A stretch of DNA of 64,000 bases from Diprion similis (GCF_021155765.1 NC_060108.1:13913025-13977024); one strand, 5' to 3'; shown: positions 36,250 to 49,630, counted from the stretch's first letter. Numbers and translations: made by a program. Notes: generated by a model from the letters alone, not told the origin.

Positions 36250-38443
36250 GACGTTACCACCTCCATGATTCTATTAGACTTATTGGACTTTCTTCGAAAA
36301 CGTGAGAAGCTTCCAGACGATGCAAACGTTGCGTAAAGTCCGGTGGAAGGGAGTCCGTCTGCCATCACACATGAATCGGTGGTCGAAAATTCGTCATCGA
36401 GTTGCTATTGGAATTGACGAGCATATTTACAGTCAAAGTATCTTTGCACATGGAACGGTTAGCGCATGCTAAAGAAAAACGGTTTGATGGTCGATTAACC
36501 TGACAAATGAATTAATCTAGTTCCCAATTCTGCAACCAGATTCCCGACCACGTATAGTAGAAAGTGTGAAATATGATTATTGACCACAATGTACTAATTG
36601 TTGTAAGATTGTTTGGAAAAATTATTTATTCAATTTATTACTGCAAACTTTGTATGATCTTATCAGATAATTGTCGGAATGAGCTGCAGTTTGACATGCA
36701 AGTTGTGAATTACCAATACATGTGATGAAAAGTTCAATGAGGTTAGGTAAAGAGTGCATGAGTTTAGAAAGTAGATTGCACCCTCTGTCGAATATGGCGA
36801 CACGATAGTTCAACGCTAACTATTTATTTTTTTAAACAAGATCTGATTAGGCGTTGACCGCTTTTGTTATTCAAATTCCTACGTCAGGTCCGTGACATGT
36901 AGGCCGAGACACGTAAGTCATACGAAATTTCGTTCCTAGTTTCCTTTTTCTTGACGAAGGTGGGTTGATATCGAGTTTTAATTGGTTTCCTTCTTCAAAT
37001 TGTTTTATTGCTGCATTTTGACATTCCTCTCCGACGTCTTTGCACCGAAAAAATGACTGTTACTACCTTTCCGTCAAAACTACGGATTGGGGTAGTTTTT
37101 TGTTGAAATTATTATAGTTTTCCGTTAAAGTTATTGCAGAAATACTCTGAGCTGCTAGATCAACAGTCCAGTTTACGACGGAGAAAAGTTGTAGTTAGAA
37201 AAGTTGTACTAACGTCAAGAAAAACAGGCCAGTCTTCAAAGTAGTACTTATTAAGTGCAACATTAATTTTTCTTCCCATTCAACGATCGTCCGAATTAAA
37301 TTGTTCCAAGAAAAAGACACACGACCCAAACGTATAGTATTTAAACAATGAAAAAATAAGGAATTATTTTAATACTTTACACTTTTTTCAAGGAAAAGAA
37401 ATTATACAACCTTAAAAAATGTCAAGATATGTACGGATAAATATACTTATGGTTACTCGGCGATGAATTGGCTCATGGAATTTGATCCGCTGCAATTGAA
37501 GTTATAAAACAAAGTTAATTGCGATGTAAGGTTTGCGGCGCTTTTAAAAATCTCATTTCGATAATCATCGTCGTCAATTTTTGACAGATCGCATCGTAGA
37601 GAACAGTATTATATTTACTGTTATCTTTTATCTATTAGACATATGTATATTTTATTTCTCACAATTAAATGAAAGTAACTCGCTTTTTTCGTCGTTTACA
37701 CATCCCTTCTTCATCTCTTTTCAGCCAATATCGACCAACAAATCACGACTTTGCAATCACGCTTCGTTATTGTGAACAAATAGAAATACGTCTGTGCATC
37801 TCACCACATAAAGATAGATTCATGAAAAATGAATCTATAGCTAGTTCTCTTTGATTCCTAAGTTTACCACTAGATAGATCCTCCAGCATGAAAATCAGAT
37901 CGCAAAATGAGGCTTTCACTTCTTTACCACCAAGTCTTTGGCATTTCGCCCTTCTCGTGGATCGCGCGTATGAGTTCCAGTCACTAAAAAGCGTATACAT
38001 AATCAATTGGTTGCGTACGCCGGTATCAGTTGATCTTCTGTATAATACTTGGCAGCCACTGTAGGAGCCTTGAAAACTTCGGGCAGCTATACCGTCGGTG
38101 CAGAATCCAAATGAGGGAAATGCGATAAGAAAGTATTTCGCCAAGCGACAGCTGTAATATACCTGATAATTTAAGTGCCTACTCGCCGCAATATGATGAC
38201 ATACCAATCAATCGACCGTGCACCGGTTTTAGATCGGATTAAAACAACGACATATATGCATCAGTAGTTTTTTGTGAAACTTACCGCTTGACGCCGCAGA
38301 CAGGCAACTAATCGATACAAGATGTTGCTTCGGTTGTCTATCTGCAGGCGTGGAGCGGTTAATTTCACAGAAAACTCCTGTTCATGAGTAAGGGTAAATG
38401 ACTCTCAGACACTGTTCAATTATTTTTTCGATACCAATAATTC
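36250..38443. other. Intergenic region
   Basis: About 2.2 kb of AT-rich DNA. Open frames (the longest 146 codons at 37767-38207, minus) show no signal or domain. Confidence 0.5.
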
Positions 38444-38449
38444 TTTATT
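38444..38449 (-). terminator. Poly(A) signal of the 38.5-kb cuticle-type gene
   Basis: Minus-strand AATAAA 44 bases after the stop at 38493. Confidence 0.65.
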
Positions 38450-38492
38450 CATCATCAAATGAGCAAATAAGTGTTCGCTGTCACGTTCCAGC

Positions 38493-39052
38493 CTATTTCT
38501 TCAGGATCAGAGGGGCAGCGGCGGCGTAGGGCGACACGTGAGCAACTGGGGCGGTGTAGGCCAGAGGAGCTGCCACAGCTGCAGGGGCGGCGTAAGTCAG
38601 GGGGGCAGCGAAGCCCGGAGCAGCGTAGGCGAACTTGGCAGGAAAGGCTGCTGCGGGGGCGGCGGCGTAGGTCAGGGGGGCAGCCACGGCTGCAGTGGCT
38701 GTGTAGGTCAGGGGGGCGGAAACCAGGGTGTTGTAGTTCCTCGCTATGCTCTGGCTGCTACGGGCCGTCACGATCGGCGCCGGAACTGCCGCAGCTACGA
38801 CTGGAGCTACCGCAAGATTGCCAGCTGACACGGCGGCCACGAAGGCGAACAGACACTGTGGAAAATGCGGTAATTATTACTTTTTATACGGAAATCAGAT
38901 GATCGAGTCGGTTGACATAAAAGTGTTCTGATTTTATCTGATCGATCATTCTCAAAAATTCTAGGGCATGGTGTCGATTTTTCTCTACTTTCTACACACG
39001 GATGGAGCGAAGCAAGAGATTGACGAGCACGACTTACCGCGAGCTTGAACAT
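38493..39052 (-). CDS. ARNYNTL-type cuticle protein, 125 residues
   Basis: Exon 1 is 39052-39038 (Met-Phe-Lys-Leu-Ala) and exon 2 is 38855-38493. The signal peptide MFKLACLFAFVAAVSAG is followed by VPAPIVTARSSQSIARNYN, then TLVSAPLTY and repeated APLTYAAPAAVAAPLAYTAP modules, ending in SPYAAAAPLILKK. The PAPIVTA-SSQ-IARNYNTL block is shared with the divergently transcribed gene at 40.87 kb, so the two are paralogs. Low-complexity Ala/Pro/Tyr composition and a secretion signal indicate a cuticular matrix protein. No chitin-binding consensus is present. Confidence 0.8.
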
Positions 39053-39131
39053 GGTGGTTTTTGGTGAGTTTTCTTGCCGGTTTGACGACTTGAAAAGAAC
39101 TGAGGATAACTTCGGTGTGCACCGAGTTCTG

Positions 39132-39139
39132 TATTTATA
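39132..39139 (-). promoter_or_regulatory. TATA box of the 38.5-kb cuticle-type gene
   Basis: Minus-strand TATAAATA, 80 bases upstream of the ATG at 39052. Confidence 0.65.
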
Positions 39140-40786
39140 CTGTCACCGATCGGCTGTACGCGTATCTAGGTGTGTGTTTAAGTCTTGCCTCGGTTCGGGG
39201 TAGACGAGACTTGACGATGCGATCGCGTTGATGGGCTTGCAATCAGCAGGCGTGTAGTATAAGCATTGCAGTAGAAATACAAATGCTAATTGCGAAATGC
39301 CCGAATCACGATTATAATGCGTCTACTCGGCGCCCGTTGGTAAACGATCGACGGCTTGGCACCGGCGAAGAATCGGCAATCGCCAAGTGGTTTTACGCCT
39401 GCATTTCAATGATCCAATTTCGCCGGCACTGATCCATGGATACACCAACGACTTCTGAGGTTTTATATAATTTATGTTCTTGTCACCTACTTACGCGTAG
39501 GTATATGCATTATGCCGAACCCAGCAGGAACTTAGGCTCGATTGTCTTGTCGGGATAAATCACACCCGTCTACCTCGGTCATCCGTTTTTGGCCACGAAC
39601 TCAGTCTGTTCACTGATTTACAGATTTACCTTTGCGAACAATCTTGTAAACAAAATTGCATCGCGCAACTTTCGAGAGCGTTTAATTATTCGCTTACCGA
39701 ATCATTGCTGGGCAATGTGACTCATCGATCGAGACTTAAATAAAATATATGCAAATAAAAAACCTTAAGGTCATGATGTTTTTTTTTTTTTAAATATTGT
39801 TACGAGTCAAATCGGTACGCAATTTACCTGTACGAAAGAGCCCGTCTTTTACTTCAACAAGGAATAACTGTCCCGATATTTCAGAGAACGCTACTAAAAG
39901 TGTATTTACTGAAATACCTACTTGTCAGTAATCAAAAATTTTGTACAAAACATGAATATAAAAGTGTTGAACTAACGAGGTGTACAATCCAGGAAATCCG
40001 GAAATATTTTGTATTGACCATTGTATTATAACAAGGGGATTAACCGTGAACGATATTCGCGAGTGTCTAGTGCTAATAAGCGTAGTTTTTTTTATTTCAC
40101 TCTCTGCTCAGCGTGATAACTGTCAAATTTAAATGTCACTTTGATGGCTATAAGTATAATGGTCGAATGGATGTGGATGAGAATTAATTAGCTGCGAGCA
40201 GGTTCGTGGTATAAAAGCGTTATAAGATCAGTATAATAGGCGTAATGATAAATACAATACAGTCGATTTCCGCAGCAGTTTGCCTTGGGCGAAAACTTTT
40301 CACCCGACAATGCAGATGGTGGGCATAATCTGTACGCGGAAAAGGCGGTACTGGTACACCGAAAAAGAAGTAACATATTAGATCTGCATAAATATCGTTG
40401 GAGATTAAGTGTGGCCTTGAAAATCTGGTATGACGATACAATAATCAGACATGCATGCTCGACTTCACGCGTAGGTAATCGCGACGCGCTTAATAAGGCT
40501 AGGAAAGCTGACCCTTGCATAACAGGAGCAACCTCAGCCAAGTTACGTCGTAGATTATGGTGTCACATGGAGGATAGCGTCTAACCGAGAATACAAACGC
40601 CCGTCGCAACTCGTAGAAAGCGATAAGGGGACATTTGAATGCCGGACTCGTCTTGTTCGGCATCGCACGCGTGTCTGACGGACAGAGGCGTGGCGCAAGA
40701 CAATTACCGTAACTCCAGACACGACGCGTCGCTCCGGTACAGTAGCACTCGGTGATTTTGGAGGGGTGGATCACCCGGCAAGCTGC
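39140..40786. other. Shared upstream region of two divergent cuticle-type paralogs
   Basis: About 1.65 kb between the two TATA boxes of the divergent pair. It may hold shared enhancers. Frames of about 100 codons on both strands near 40.2-40.6 kb look like chance. Confidence 0.45.
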
Positions 40787-40794
40787 TATAAAAG
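40787..40794 (+). promoter_or_regulatory. TATA box of the plus-strand cuticle-type gene
   Basis: TATAAAAG with a CACAGTCAGC initiator-like sequence about 30 bases downstream and the ATG at 40869. Confidence 0.75.
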
Positions 40795-40868
40795 CTTTTC
40801 GTTACACCGAGTTATGCACAGTCAGCTCATTGCTTGCAAAGACTAGCTCCAACCCCAAACAAACAATC

Positions 40869-41619
40869 ATGTTCAAGTTGGTGAGTTTCTCATTGTCAGC
40901 TATTTTCCACCGTTATCGATTTCAAAAATATTCAGTTATCGATAACTCTTGTGAGACCGGTATCTTCGTCATATTTGAAATTAAAAAAACTCGATAATAA
41001 TTGGCCGAACGATACCGCTTCGATTTCTGCAAGGGTTTTGCAATTATTCAAACTCTTCCGAGGTGTAAATGACCGGGTTTTTTGTCGATAATAATCCGTG
41101 GTTTGACCTGTTCCTCAGCCTTAAGGGGTATCGTTTCATTTATATTCAAGTCAAACAACTTTAAACTCGCAACTTTCAAACGATCCATTCCACGATATTT
41201 TTCGAACCCAGATCGTACGGCCGATGCATCCTTGAATGGGAGATTCGATTGTTCGTTCTTAGTTTTCCAAATTTATTCCGAGAATTTGGAAGCCGGCGTG
41301 ACTTGAATATCCTTTAATCACTTGGTTTCTTTTCATCTTTCAGTGTATTCTTCTCGCCGTTGTGGCCAGCGCACTCGCCGCACCCGCACCAGCACCCGGC
41401 GTCTTCGCCGCACCATTAGCCGCAGTTCCGGCTCCGATTGTAACCGCCGCAAGCAGCCAGGTCATTGCCAGGAACTACAACACCTTGGCCGCCGCTCCTC
41501 TCACCGCTTACACCGCACCCTTCGCCTACTCTGCACCCCTGGCTGCACCCCTGGCTTACAGCACCCACGCCGTGGCTCCAGCATATTCGGCTTACGCGGC
41601 CGCCCCCGTGTTCTACTGA
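40869..41619 (+). CDS. ARNYNTL-type cuticle protein, 95 residues
   Basis: Exon 1 is 40869-40880 (Met-Phe-Lys-Leu) and exon 2 is 41344-41619; the intron is 463 bases. The signal peptide MFKLCILLAVVASALA is followed by AAPAPAPGVFAAPLAAVPAP, then IVTAASSQVIARNYNTL and repeats of AYTAPFAYSAPLAAPLAYST type. It is the only cluster member on the plus strand and pairs head-to-head with its paralog at 38.5 kb. A poly(A) signal lies at 41705-41710. Secreted cuticle matrix is the likely destination (inference from composition and context). Confidence 0.8.
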
Positions 41620-41704
41620 GTGCTGAATATCAGTACCGGTCGGCTACGAACGGCGAGGAATCCAACCTCGATCCGTGATATTGACTTTTCGGATAAAGTC
41701 GAAT

Positions 41705-41710
41705 AATAAA
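41705..41710 (+). terminator. Poly(A) signal of the plus-strand cuticle-type gene
   Basis: AATAAA 86 bases after the stop codon. Confidence 0.7.
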
Positions 41711-41714
41711 ATGT

Positions 41715-42940
41715 TTACGTAAAACTGAAATTTCTCTTTTCCATCATCATTTACCGTTCTCTAATTTGCCACCATCACTCTTTCTCTCTCTGGTTTCCCA
41801 TGCGAACGATTTTGACTCCTGGAGGGTGAAAGAAATCATAATTCAGTGATGACTATCCATGAACAATTTCTATAAGTTGTAAGACGAAGTAAACCAATTT
41901 TGATGACACTAGGGTGTTGATTCGTTGCTTAATGAACAGTGCTACACAAGTTGTCTGTTTGAGGAGAGGATTCTGATTTATTGAAATGTCGTGAAAATAT
42001 CTGTGATCACGTTTCCGCGGTGCCGCGGTAGAAGACAACTTCGGTTGAGCCTAGGATATAATAATAGTTGATATAATAATACAATGTAACACAATAACAC
42101 AATGAGAGAAAATATTAGGCATGTGAGAAAACACAAACGCGGAGGGATTTTGGATTGGTATCTGTGAGACCGTGAGAGGAAGGTAAATTCAAAATAGGAG
42201 ATGTGATCAATAAATATAGAATGTAATGAACAAAGAGAGAATAAAACCGTGATATGATGAAGAAAGACTTTCAGCACAAGATTGAATAAAATAATCGGAC
42301 ATTATACAAGATAAAAAATCTTCGATCACAAAATATATATACGTCAGCGAATCAGCTGCATGTCTTTGATTAAATCCTAAAATTCTACGGCGTAGTCTCT
42401 AGAATAAAAGTTGTAATGCTTTCAAAAAACCTTTGATGAATAGTGGGATGGACAGATTCCTCAAACATGACAAACAATTGTATGTTGTAAGGGATTGAGA
42501 ATAAAGGTGGGAACGTATTGTTATAACTAAGGCGAAGAGTGATGAAATTGTTCGAAACAACGTTAGACTACAAACAATCGCTTTCCTGGCAAAATTGAGT
42601 CGATGTGGCGTGTACACAAGTTTCTAAATAGTTAGTTAGTAAGTTAGTTAGTAGGTTAGTGAGTAACTAAGTTAGTATAATTGATAGAAATCTTGGAGAA
42701 TAAATTGAACAAAAGCAATGAAAAATATGAGAGATTAAATGTTGTACAATAATCTTATACATTTTACCCATGAATTAAGAGTTGAATCTAAGAATGAGAC
42801 TGAAACTACTAGGTAGAGACGGAGCGAAAGGGTAAAAATACAAAAAACAGCCGGAAAAAGACGCCACGATACAGAATGAGCAGAGGTTGAGTCCACGCTT
42901 AGAGACGGCAGAACTCAAATCCGAACTGGGTTTAGCCTTG
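41715..42940. other. Intergenic region bordering the satellite domain
   Basis: About 1.2 kb, AT-rich and purine-rich on the plus strand, with a GTTA simple repeat at 42630-42676. No gene was seen. Confidence 0.5.
42630..42676 (+). repeat. GTTA-type simple repeat
   Basis: Irregular GTTAGTTAGTAA units. They resemble but are not the insect telomere repeat TTAGG. Confidence 0.65.
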
Positions 42941-44215
42941 CTTTCATTGCGCCTGTCCGGGCAGAAATTTTTGACGTTCAAAACCGGTTGAAGAGCCCTT
43001 ATCAGAATATTTGGACCCTGGAAAAGCCATATCAGGCATCTGAAACTTCATGTGATCCACAGTTGATGCAATAGCGAGGACATACGCGGATTTTTTTTTG
43101 TTAATCGTGTGACATTCTTCATCAGTTGCTCGCAACGACCGGAGACTTTGAGTGATCCATTCCTCTCGCAAAATGACGTAAATATAGTGTATCAATGAGT
43201 TGATGCCAAAATTGGTAACAATCGTCGAAATTTTGACCAAATTCCGAAAGGGTTAGCCTTACTTTGGTTTCTGGCCGGATAATCTTTTGTCTGGAAATCG
43301 ATTCGTGTCGTCCTGTCTTGGCTACATGAACCCCTGAGTTTGAAGATCATTTCAAAAAATGCGTAAGTCGAACTGCAGAAGGATGACTAAGAAGGGACCA
43401 GCAGCGGCAAAACTAACAAGACCAAAATTTCGTTTTTTGGCTGTAAATTTCGTTGCATTGCTCGCAGCGTATTGAGACTACGCTCGATAGATTTCTCTTG
43501 CAAACTTACGTCACAATAGTGCAAGAAAGAATTGTTTGCCGCACTTTTCAAAATCTACGAATTTTTCCCCGAAAATGCAGAGGGGTTAGGCCTCACTTTT
43601 TTGCCACTTTTTGAGGGCAAAATTTACAGTCTTGGAGTCGATTTGTATGACCCTTTCTAGATTAATTCAACGCCCAGGAACTCAGAAAACAAACAAAAAA
43701 AGCGTAGAACCAACAGTAGAGAAATAACGATGAAAATCATAAGTTTTTCGGCTGTAACTTTTCAGGTTTCACTCGCAGCGTATCGGGACTGCGCTTAATC
43801 GATTTCTCACGCAAAATTACTTCGGAAAAGTACATCAAAGAATTATTTACAGCATTTATCAAAGTCGTCAAAATTTTCACCAAAAATCCATACGGGTTGT
43901 CTCACTTTTTTTTGGGTTATAAATCTTTTTTCTCAGAATTGATTTAATTCATCTATTTCAGACTGATTAGACCCATAGGAACTTAGAAAAGACATAGCAA
44001 ACTGCCTTGGATCAACAGCAGAGAACGTATGTAGGAAATATCACGTTTTCTGGCTGTAACTCTCGATACATTGCTCGCAGCGTATTTGTACTGCGTGCAA
44101 TCAATTTATCGCTCAAAATTACGTCGATATAGTGTATCAAAGAATTGCTTCTAGCATGTTTCAAGGTCGGCAAAATTTTCGCCGAGAATTTAAAGGGGTA
44201 GGAATTTAATTTTAG
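42940..44215. repeat. Decayed copies of the 312-bp satellite, left flank
   Basis: About four diverged units. The landmark 'GGGGTTAGCC...CTCACTTTTT'-like string recurs at about 43249, 43583, 43893 and 44192 (spacings near 334, 310 and 299). Each unit also holds a TTGCTCGCAGCGTATTG-like string and a CGATTTCTCTCGCAAAATTACG-like string. These match the homogeneous array at 54.66-56.84 kb in the same orientation. Confidence 0.8.
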
Positions 44216-44605
44216 AGATAGGAGGCTGAGCTATTGCCTCACTCAATTCCTTACCTGTAATGCTGAAGCGTTTCAACTTAGTATTAACAATTTCATTGGA
44301 TGTATCAAACTTAACTCTATATTCGCCAGAGATATAGTTGCAGATATTTTGTTTTTTTATTTTTGTAATAAATCTTCTTCTCATTATTTTCATATGAATT
44401 TGAATAGAAAATAAGAATCCTACGCCCATAGAACTAATTGTTGATAACATGTCTGTGAAGCCTCAATAAAAATATGAATAAAGAATTTATGACTTATGAC
44501 TTACCTGTCCCCACTGCATGTTATCAGAAATTTCCACAAAATTATGTCTAAGTAACACAGTGATGATAGCGTAATCAACGAGGGCCGTTTTGGTTCATTT
44601 TCAAG
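44216..44605. other. Unique stretch between left 312-bp copies and the S/L satellite
   Basis: AT-rich. A minus-strand frame of 86 codons (44190-44450) follows a plausible acceptor and a GTAAG donor 51 bases upstream of it, but the joined frame has no usable start. It was not called as a gene. Confidence 0.35.
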
Positions 44606-44788
44606 CCGCCTAATTAGAGGCAACTGATCTTCATACGGTAAGTGTGCCTAATTATAGGCAACCAATCCTACGTCTCGTAAAAGTGCCCAATTGAAGGCAA
44701 ACCTGACCGTTCTTCAAAGTCCTTCTCGGCCCTGATGTCCTCCTGATACCAGGAGCAATTTTCAGCTGAGATTTCTTCGTTTTTCAGC

Positions 44789-45092
44789 GCCTTGTCATAG
44801 GCAACCAATCTTACGTGATGTATGAGTGCCTAATTATAGGCATCCCATCTTACGTACCGTCAGAGTGCCTAATTATAGGCAACCAATCTTGTGTTTTATT
44901 GGAGTGCCTAATTTAAGGCAACTAGTCTTGTATATCATTGAAGTGCCTAATTATAGGCAACCGATCATGTGATATATTGGAGTGCCTAATTATAGGCAAC
45001 TAATCTTGTGGGGAATTGGAGTGCCTAATTATAGGCAACCAATCTTACGTCACGTAAAAGTGCCTTATTATAGGCAACCAATCCCGTTACTT
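44789..45092. repeat. S block 1 (8 units)
   Basis: Eight units of about 39 bp built on TGCCTAATTATAGGCA plus a 23-base spacer. The spacers keep the same order as in the later S blocks, but this block has the most substitutions. Confidence 0.9.
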
Positions 45093-46903
45093 AGAAGACC
45101 TCCTCGGCTCAGATGTTCTCCTGATACCAGGAGTAATTTTTCGCTGAAATTTCTCCGATTTGCTTAATTCTAAGCGGATGTAGCATGTAAGCAAGCGATC
45201 ACAAGCCTTCTCAAGCAAGCAGGCATGCATCAAAGCACACAGTATCAACGTCGCAAGCAGTCAATCAATCAATCCCTGTTTTTGGAAGAGCTCCTCGGCT
45301 CAGATGTTCTCCTGATACCAGGAGTAATTTTTCGCTAAAATTTCTCCGATTTGACTAATTCTAAGCGGATGTAGCACGTAAGCAAGCGATCACATGCCTT
45401 CTCAAGCAAGCAGGCATGCATCAAAGCACACAGTATCAACGTCGCAAGCAGTCAATCAATCAGTCCCTGTTTTTGGAAGACCTCCTCGGCTCAGATGTTC
45501 TCCTGATACCAGGAGTAATTTTTCGCTGAAATTTCTCCGATTTGCTTAATTCTAAGCGGATGTAGCATGTAAGCAAGCGATCACAAGCCTTCTCAAGCAA
45601 GCAGGCATGCATCTAAGCACACAGTATCAACGTCGCAAGCAGTCAATCAAGCAGTCCCTGTTTTTGGAAGACCTCCTCGGCTCAGATGTTCTCCTGATAC
45701 CAGGAGTAATTTTTCGCTGAAATTTCTCCGATTTGCTTAATTCTAAGCGGATGTAGCATGTAAGCAAGCAATCACATGCCTTCTCAAGCAAGCAGGCATG
45801 CATCAAAGCACACAGTATCAACGTCGCAAGCAGTCAATCAAGCAGTCCCTGTTTTTGGAAGAGCTCCTCGGCTCAGATGTTCTCCTGATACCAGGAGTAA
45901 TTTTTCGCTGAAATTTCTCCGATTTGACTAATTCTAAGCGGATGTAGCACGTAAGCAAGCGATCACATGCCTTCTCAAGCAAGCAGGCATGCATCAAAGC
46001 ACACAGTATCAACGTCGCAAGCAGTCAATCAATCAATCCCTGTTTTTGGAAGAGCTCCTCGGCTCAGATGTTCTCCTGATACCAGGAGTAATTTTTCGCT
46101 GAAATTTCTCCGATTTGACTAATTCTAAGCGGATGTAGCACGTAAGCAAGCGATCACATGCCTTCTCAAGCAAGCAGGCATGCATCAAAGCACACAGTAT
46201 CAACGTCGCAAGCAGTCAATCAATCAGTCCCTGTTTTTGGAAGACCTCCTCGGCTCAGATGTTCTCCTGATACCAGGAGTAATTTTTCGCTGAAATTTCT
46301 CCGATTTGCTTAATTCTAAGCGGATGTAGCATGTAAGCAAGCGATCACAAGCCTTCTCAAGCAAGCAGGCATGCATCTAAGCACACAGTATCAACGTCGC
46401 AAGCAGTCAATCAAGCAGTCCCTGTTTTTGGAAGACCTCCTCGGCTCAGATGTTCTCCTGATACCAGGAGTAATTTTTCGCTGAAATTTCTCTGATTTGC
46501 TTAATTCTAAGCGGATGTAGCATGTAAGCAAGCAATCACATGCCTTCTCAAGCAAGCAGGCATGCATCAAAGCACACAGTATCAACGTCGCAAGCAGTCA
46601 ATCAAGCAGTCCCTGTTTTTGGAAGAGCTCCTCGGCTCAGATGTTCTCCTGATACCAGGAGTAATTTTTCGCTGAAATTTCTCCGATTTGACTAATTCTA
46701 AGCGGATGTAGCACGTAAGCAAGCGATCACATGCCTTCTCAAGCAAGCAGGCATGCATCAAAGCACACAGTATCAACGTCGCAAGCAGTCAATCAATCAA
46801 TCCCTGTTTTTGGAAGAGCTCCTCGGCTCAGATGTTCTCCTGATACCAGGAGTAATTTTTCGCTGAAATTTCTCCGATTTGACTAATTCTAAGCGGATGT
46901 AGC
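45093..46903. repeat. L block 1 (9 x 191 + 92 bp)
   Basis: Length 1811 = 9 full 191-bp units plus 92 bp. Units carry CTCCTGATACCAGGAG and CATGCCT...AGGCATG inverted repeats. Confidence 0.93.
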
Positions 46904-47285
46904 ATTGCCTAATTATAGGCATATAGTATAGGATGTATGAGTGCCTAATTATAGGCATCCCATCTTACGTACCGTCAGAGTGCCTAATTATAGGCAACCA
47001 ATCTTGTGACTTATTGGAGTGCCTAATTTTAGGCAACTAGTCTTGTGTATAATTGAAGTGCCTAATTATAGGCAACCGATCATGTAATTTATTGGAGTGC
47101 CTAATTATAGGCAACTAATCTTGTGTAAAATTGGAGTGCCTAATTATAGGCAACCAATCTTACGTCACGTAAAAGTGCCTTATTATAGGCAACCAATCTT
47201 ACGTCACGTAAGAGTGCCTTATTATAGGCAACCAATCTTACGTCACGTAAAAGTGCCTTATTATAGGCAACCAATCCCGTTACTC
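46904..47285. repeat. S block 2 (10 units)
   Basis: 382 bp, one 39-bp unit longer than the other complete S blocks through an extra copy of the TTACGTCACGTAA-spacer unit. Confidence 0.92.
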
Positions 47286-49287
47286 AGAAGACCTCCTCGG
47301 CTCAGATGTTCTCCTGATACCAGGAGTAATTTTTCGCTGAAATTTCGCCGATTTGACTAATTCTAAGCGGATGTAGCACGTAAGCAAGCGATCACATGCC
47401 TTCTCAAGCAAGCAGGCATGCATCAAAGCACACAGTATCAACGTCGCAAGCAGTCAATCAATCAATCCCTGTTTTTGGAAGAGCTCCTCGGCTCAGATGT
47501 TCTCCTGATACCAGGAGTAATTTTTCGCTAAAATTTCTCCGATTTGACTAATTCTAAGCGGATGTAGCACGTAAGCAAGCGATCACATGCCTTCTCAAGC
47601 AAGCAGGCATGCATCAAAGCACACAGTATCAACGTCGCAAGCAGTCAATCAATCAGTCCCTGTTTTTGAAAGACCTCCTCGGCTTAGATGTTCTCCTGAT
47701 ACCAGGAGTAATTTTTCGCTGAAATTTCTCCGATTTGCTTAATTCTAAGCGGATGTAGCATGTAAGCAAGCGATCACAAGCCTGCTCAAGCAAGCAGGCA
47801 TGCATCTAAGCACACAGTATCAACGTCGCAAGCAGTCAATCAAGCAGTCCCTGTTTTTGGAAGACCTCCTCGGCTCAGATGTTCTCCTGATACCAGGAGT
47901 AATTTTTCGCTGAAATTTCTCCGATTTGCTTAATTCTAAGCGGATGTAGCATGTAAGCAAGCAATCACATGCGTTCTCAAGCAAGCAGGCATGCATCAAA
48001 GCACACAGTATCAACGTCGCAAGTAGTCAATCAAGCAGTCCCTGTTTTTGGAAGAGCTCCTCGGCTCAGATGTTCTCCTGATACCAGGAGTAATTTTTCG
48101 CTGAAATTTCTCCGATTTGACTAATTCTAAGCGGATGTAGCACGTAAGCAAGCGATCACATGCCTTCTCAAGCAAGCAGGCATGCATCAAAGCACACATT
48201 ATCAACGTCGCAAGCAGTCAATCAATCAATCCCTGTTTTTGGAAGAGCTCCTCGGCTCAGATGTTCTCCTGATACCAGGAGTAATTTTTCGCTGAAATTT
48301 CTCCGATTTGACTAATTCTAAGCGGATGTAGCACGTAAGCAAGCGATCACATGCCCTCTCAAGCAAGCAGGCATGCATCAAAGCACACAGTATCAACGTC
48401 GCAAGCAGTCAATCAATCAATCCCTGTTTTTGGAAGAGCTCCTCGGCTCAGATGTTCTCCTGATACCAGGAGTAATTTTTCGCTGAAATTTCTCCGATTT
48501 GACTAATTCTAAGCGGATGTAGCACGTAAGCAAGCGATCACATGCCTTCTCAAGCAAGCAGGCATGCATCAAGGCACACAGTATCAACGTCGCAAGCAGT
48601 CAATCAAGCAGTCCCTGTTTTTGGAAGAGCTCCTCGGCTCAGATGTTCTCCTGATACCAGGAGTAATTTTTCGCTGAAATTTCTCCGATTTGACTAATTC
48701 TAAGCGGATGTAGCACGTAAGCAAGCGATCACATGCCTTCTCAAGCAAGCAGGCATGCATCAAAGCACACAGTATCAACGTCGCAAGCAGTCAATCAAGC
48801 AGTCCCTGTTTTTGGAAGACCTCCTCGGCTCAGATGTTCTCCTGATACCAGGAGTAATTTTTCGCTGGAATTTCTCCGATTTGCTTAATTCTAAGTGGCT
48901 GTAGCATGTAAGCAAGCGATCACATGCCTTCTCAAGCAAGCAGGCATGCATCAAAGCACACAGTATCAACGTCGCAAGCAGTCAATCAATCAATCCCTGT
49001 TTTTGGAAGAGCTCCTCGGCTCAGATGTTCTCCTGATACCAGGAGTAATTTTTCGCTAAAATTTCTCCGATTTGACTAATTCTAAGCGGATGTAGCACGT
49101 AAGCAAGCGATCACATGCCTTCTCAAGCAAGCAGGCATGCATCAAAGCACACAGTATCAACGTCGCAAGCAGTCAATCAATCAATCCCTGTTTTTGGAAG
49201 AGCTCCTCGGCTCAGATGTTTTCCTGATACCAGGAGTAATTTTTCGCTGAAATTTCTCCGATTTGACTAATTCTAAGCGGATGTAGC
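47286..49287. repeat. L block 2 (10 x 191 + 92 bp)
   Basis: Length 2002 = 10 full units plus 92 bp, with the same start and end points as the other L blocks. Confidence 0.93.
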
Positions 49288-49630
49288 ATTGCCTAATTAT
49301 AGGCATATAGTATAGGATGTATGAGTGCCTAATTATAGGCATCCCATCTTACGTACCGTCAGAGTGCCTAATTATAGGCAACCAATCTTGTGTCTTATTG
49401 GAGTGCCTAATTTTAGGCAACTAGTCTTGTGTTTAATTGAAGTGCCTAATTATAGGCAACCGATCATGTAATTTATTGGAGTGCCTAATTATAGGCAACT
49501 AATCTTGTGTAAAATTGGAGTGCCTAATTATAGGCAACCAATCTTACGTCACGTAAAAGTGCCTTATTATAGGCAACCAATCTTACGTCACGTAAAAGTG
49601 CCTTATTATAGGCAACCAATCCCGTTACTT
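49288..49630. repeat. S block 3 (9 units)
   Basis: 343 bp: a 36-bp first unit, seven 39-bp units and a truncated last unit. Confidence 0.92.

Noticed and set aside
42630-42676. Telomere-like GTTAG run
   Set aside because: The units are GTTA with irregular inserts, not TTAGG, and the run is short.
44190-44450. 86-codon minus-strand frame behind a splice-like acceptor
   Set aside because: The upstream donor-bearing segment has stops in the needed phase and no start codon. No family was recognised.
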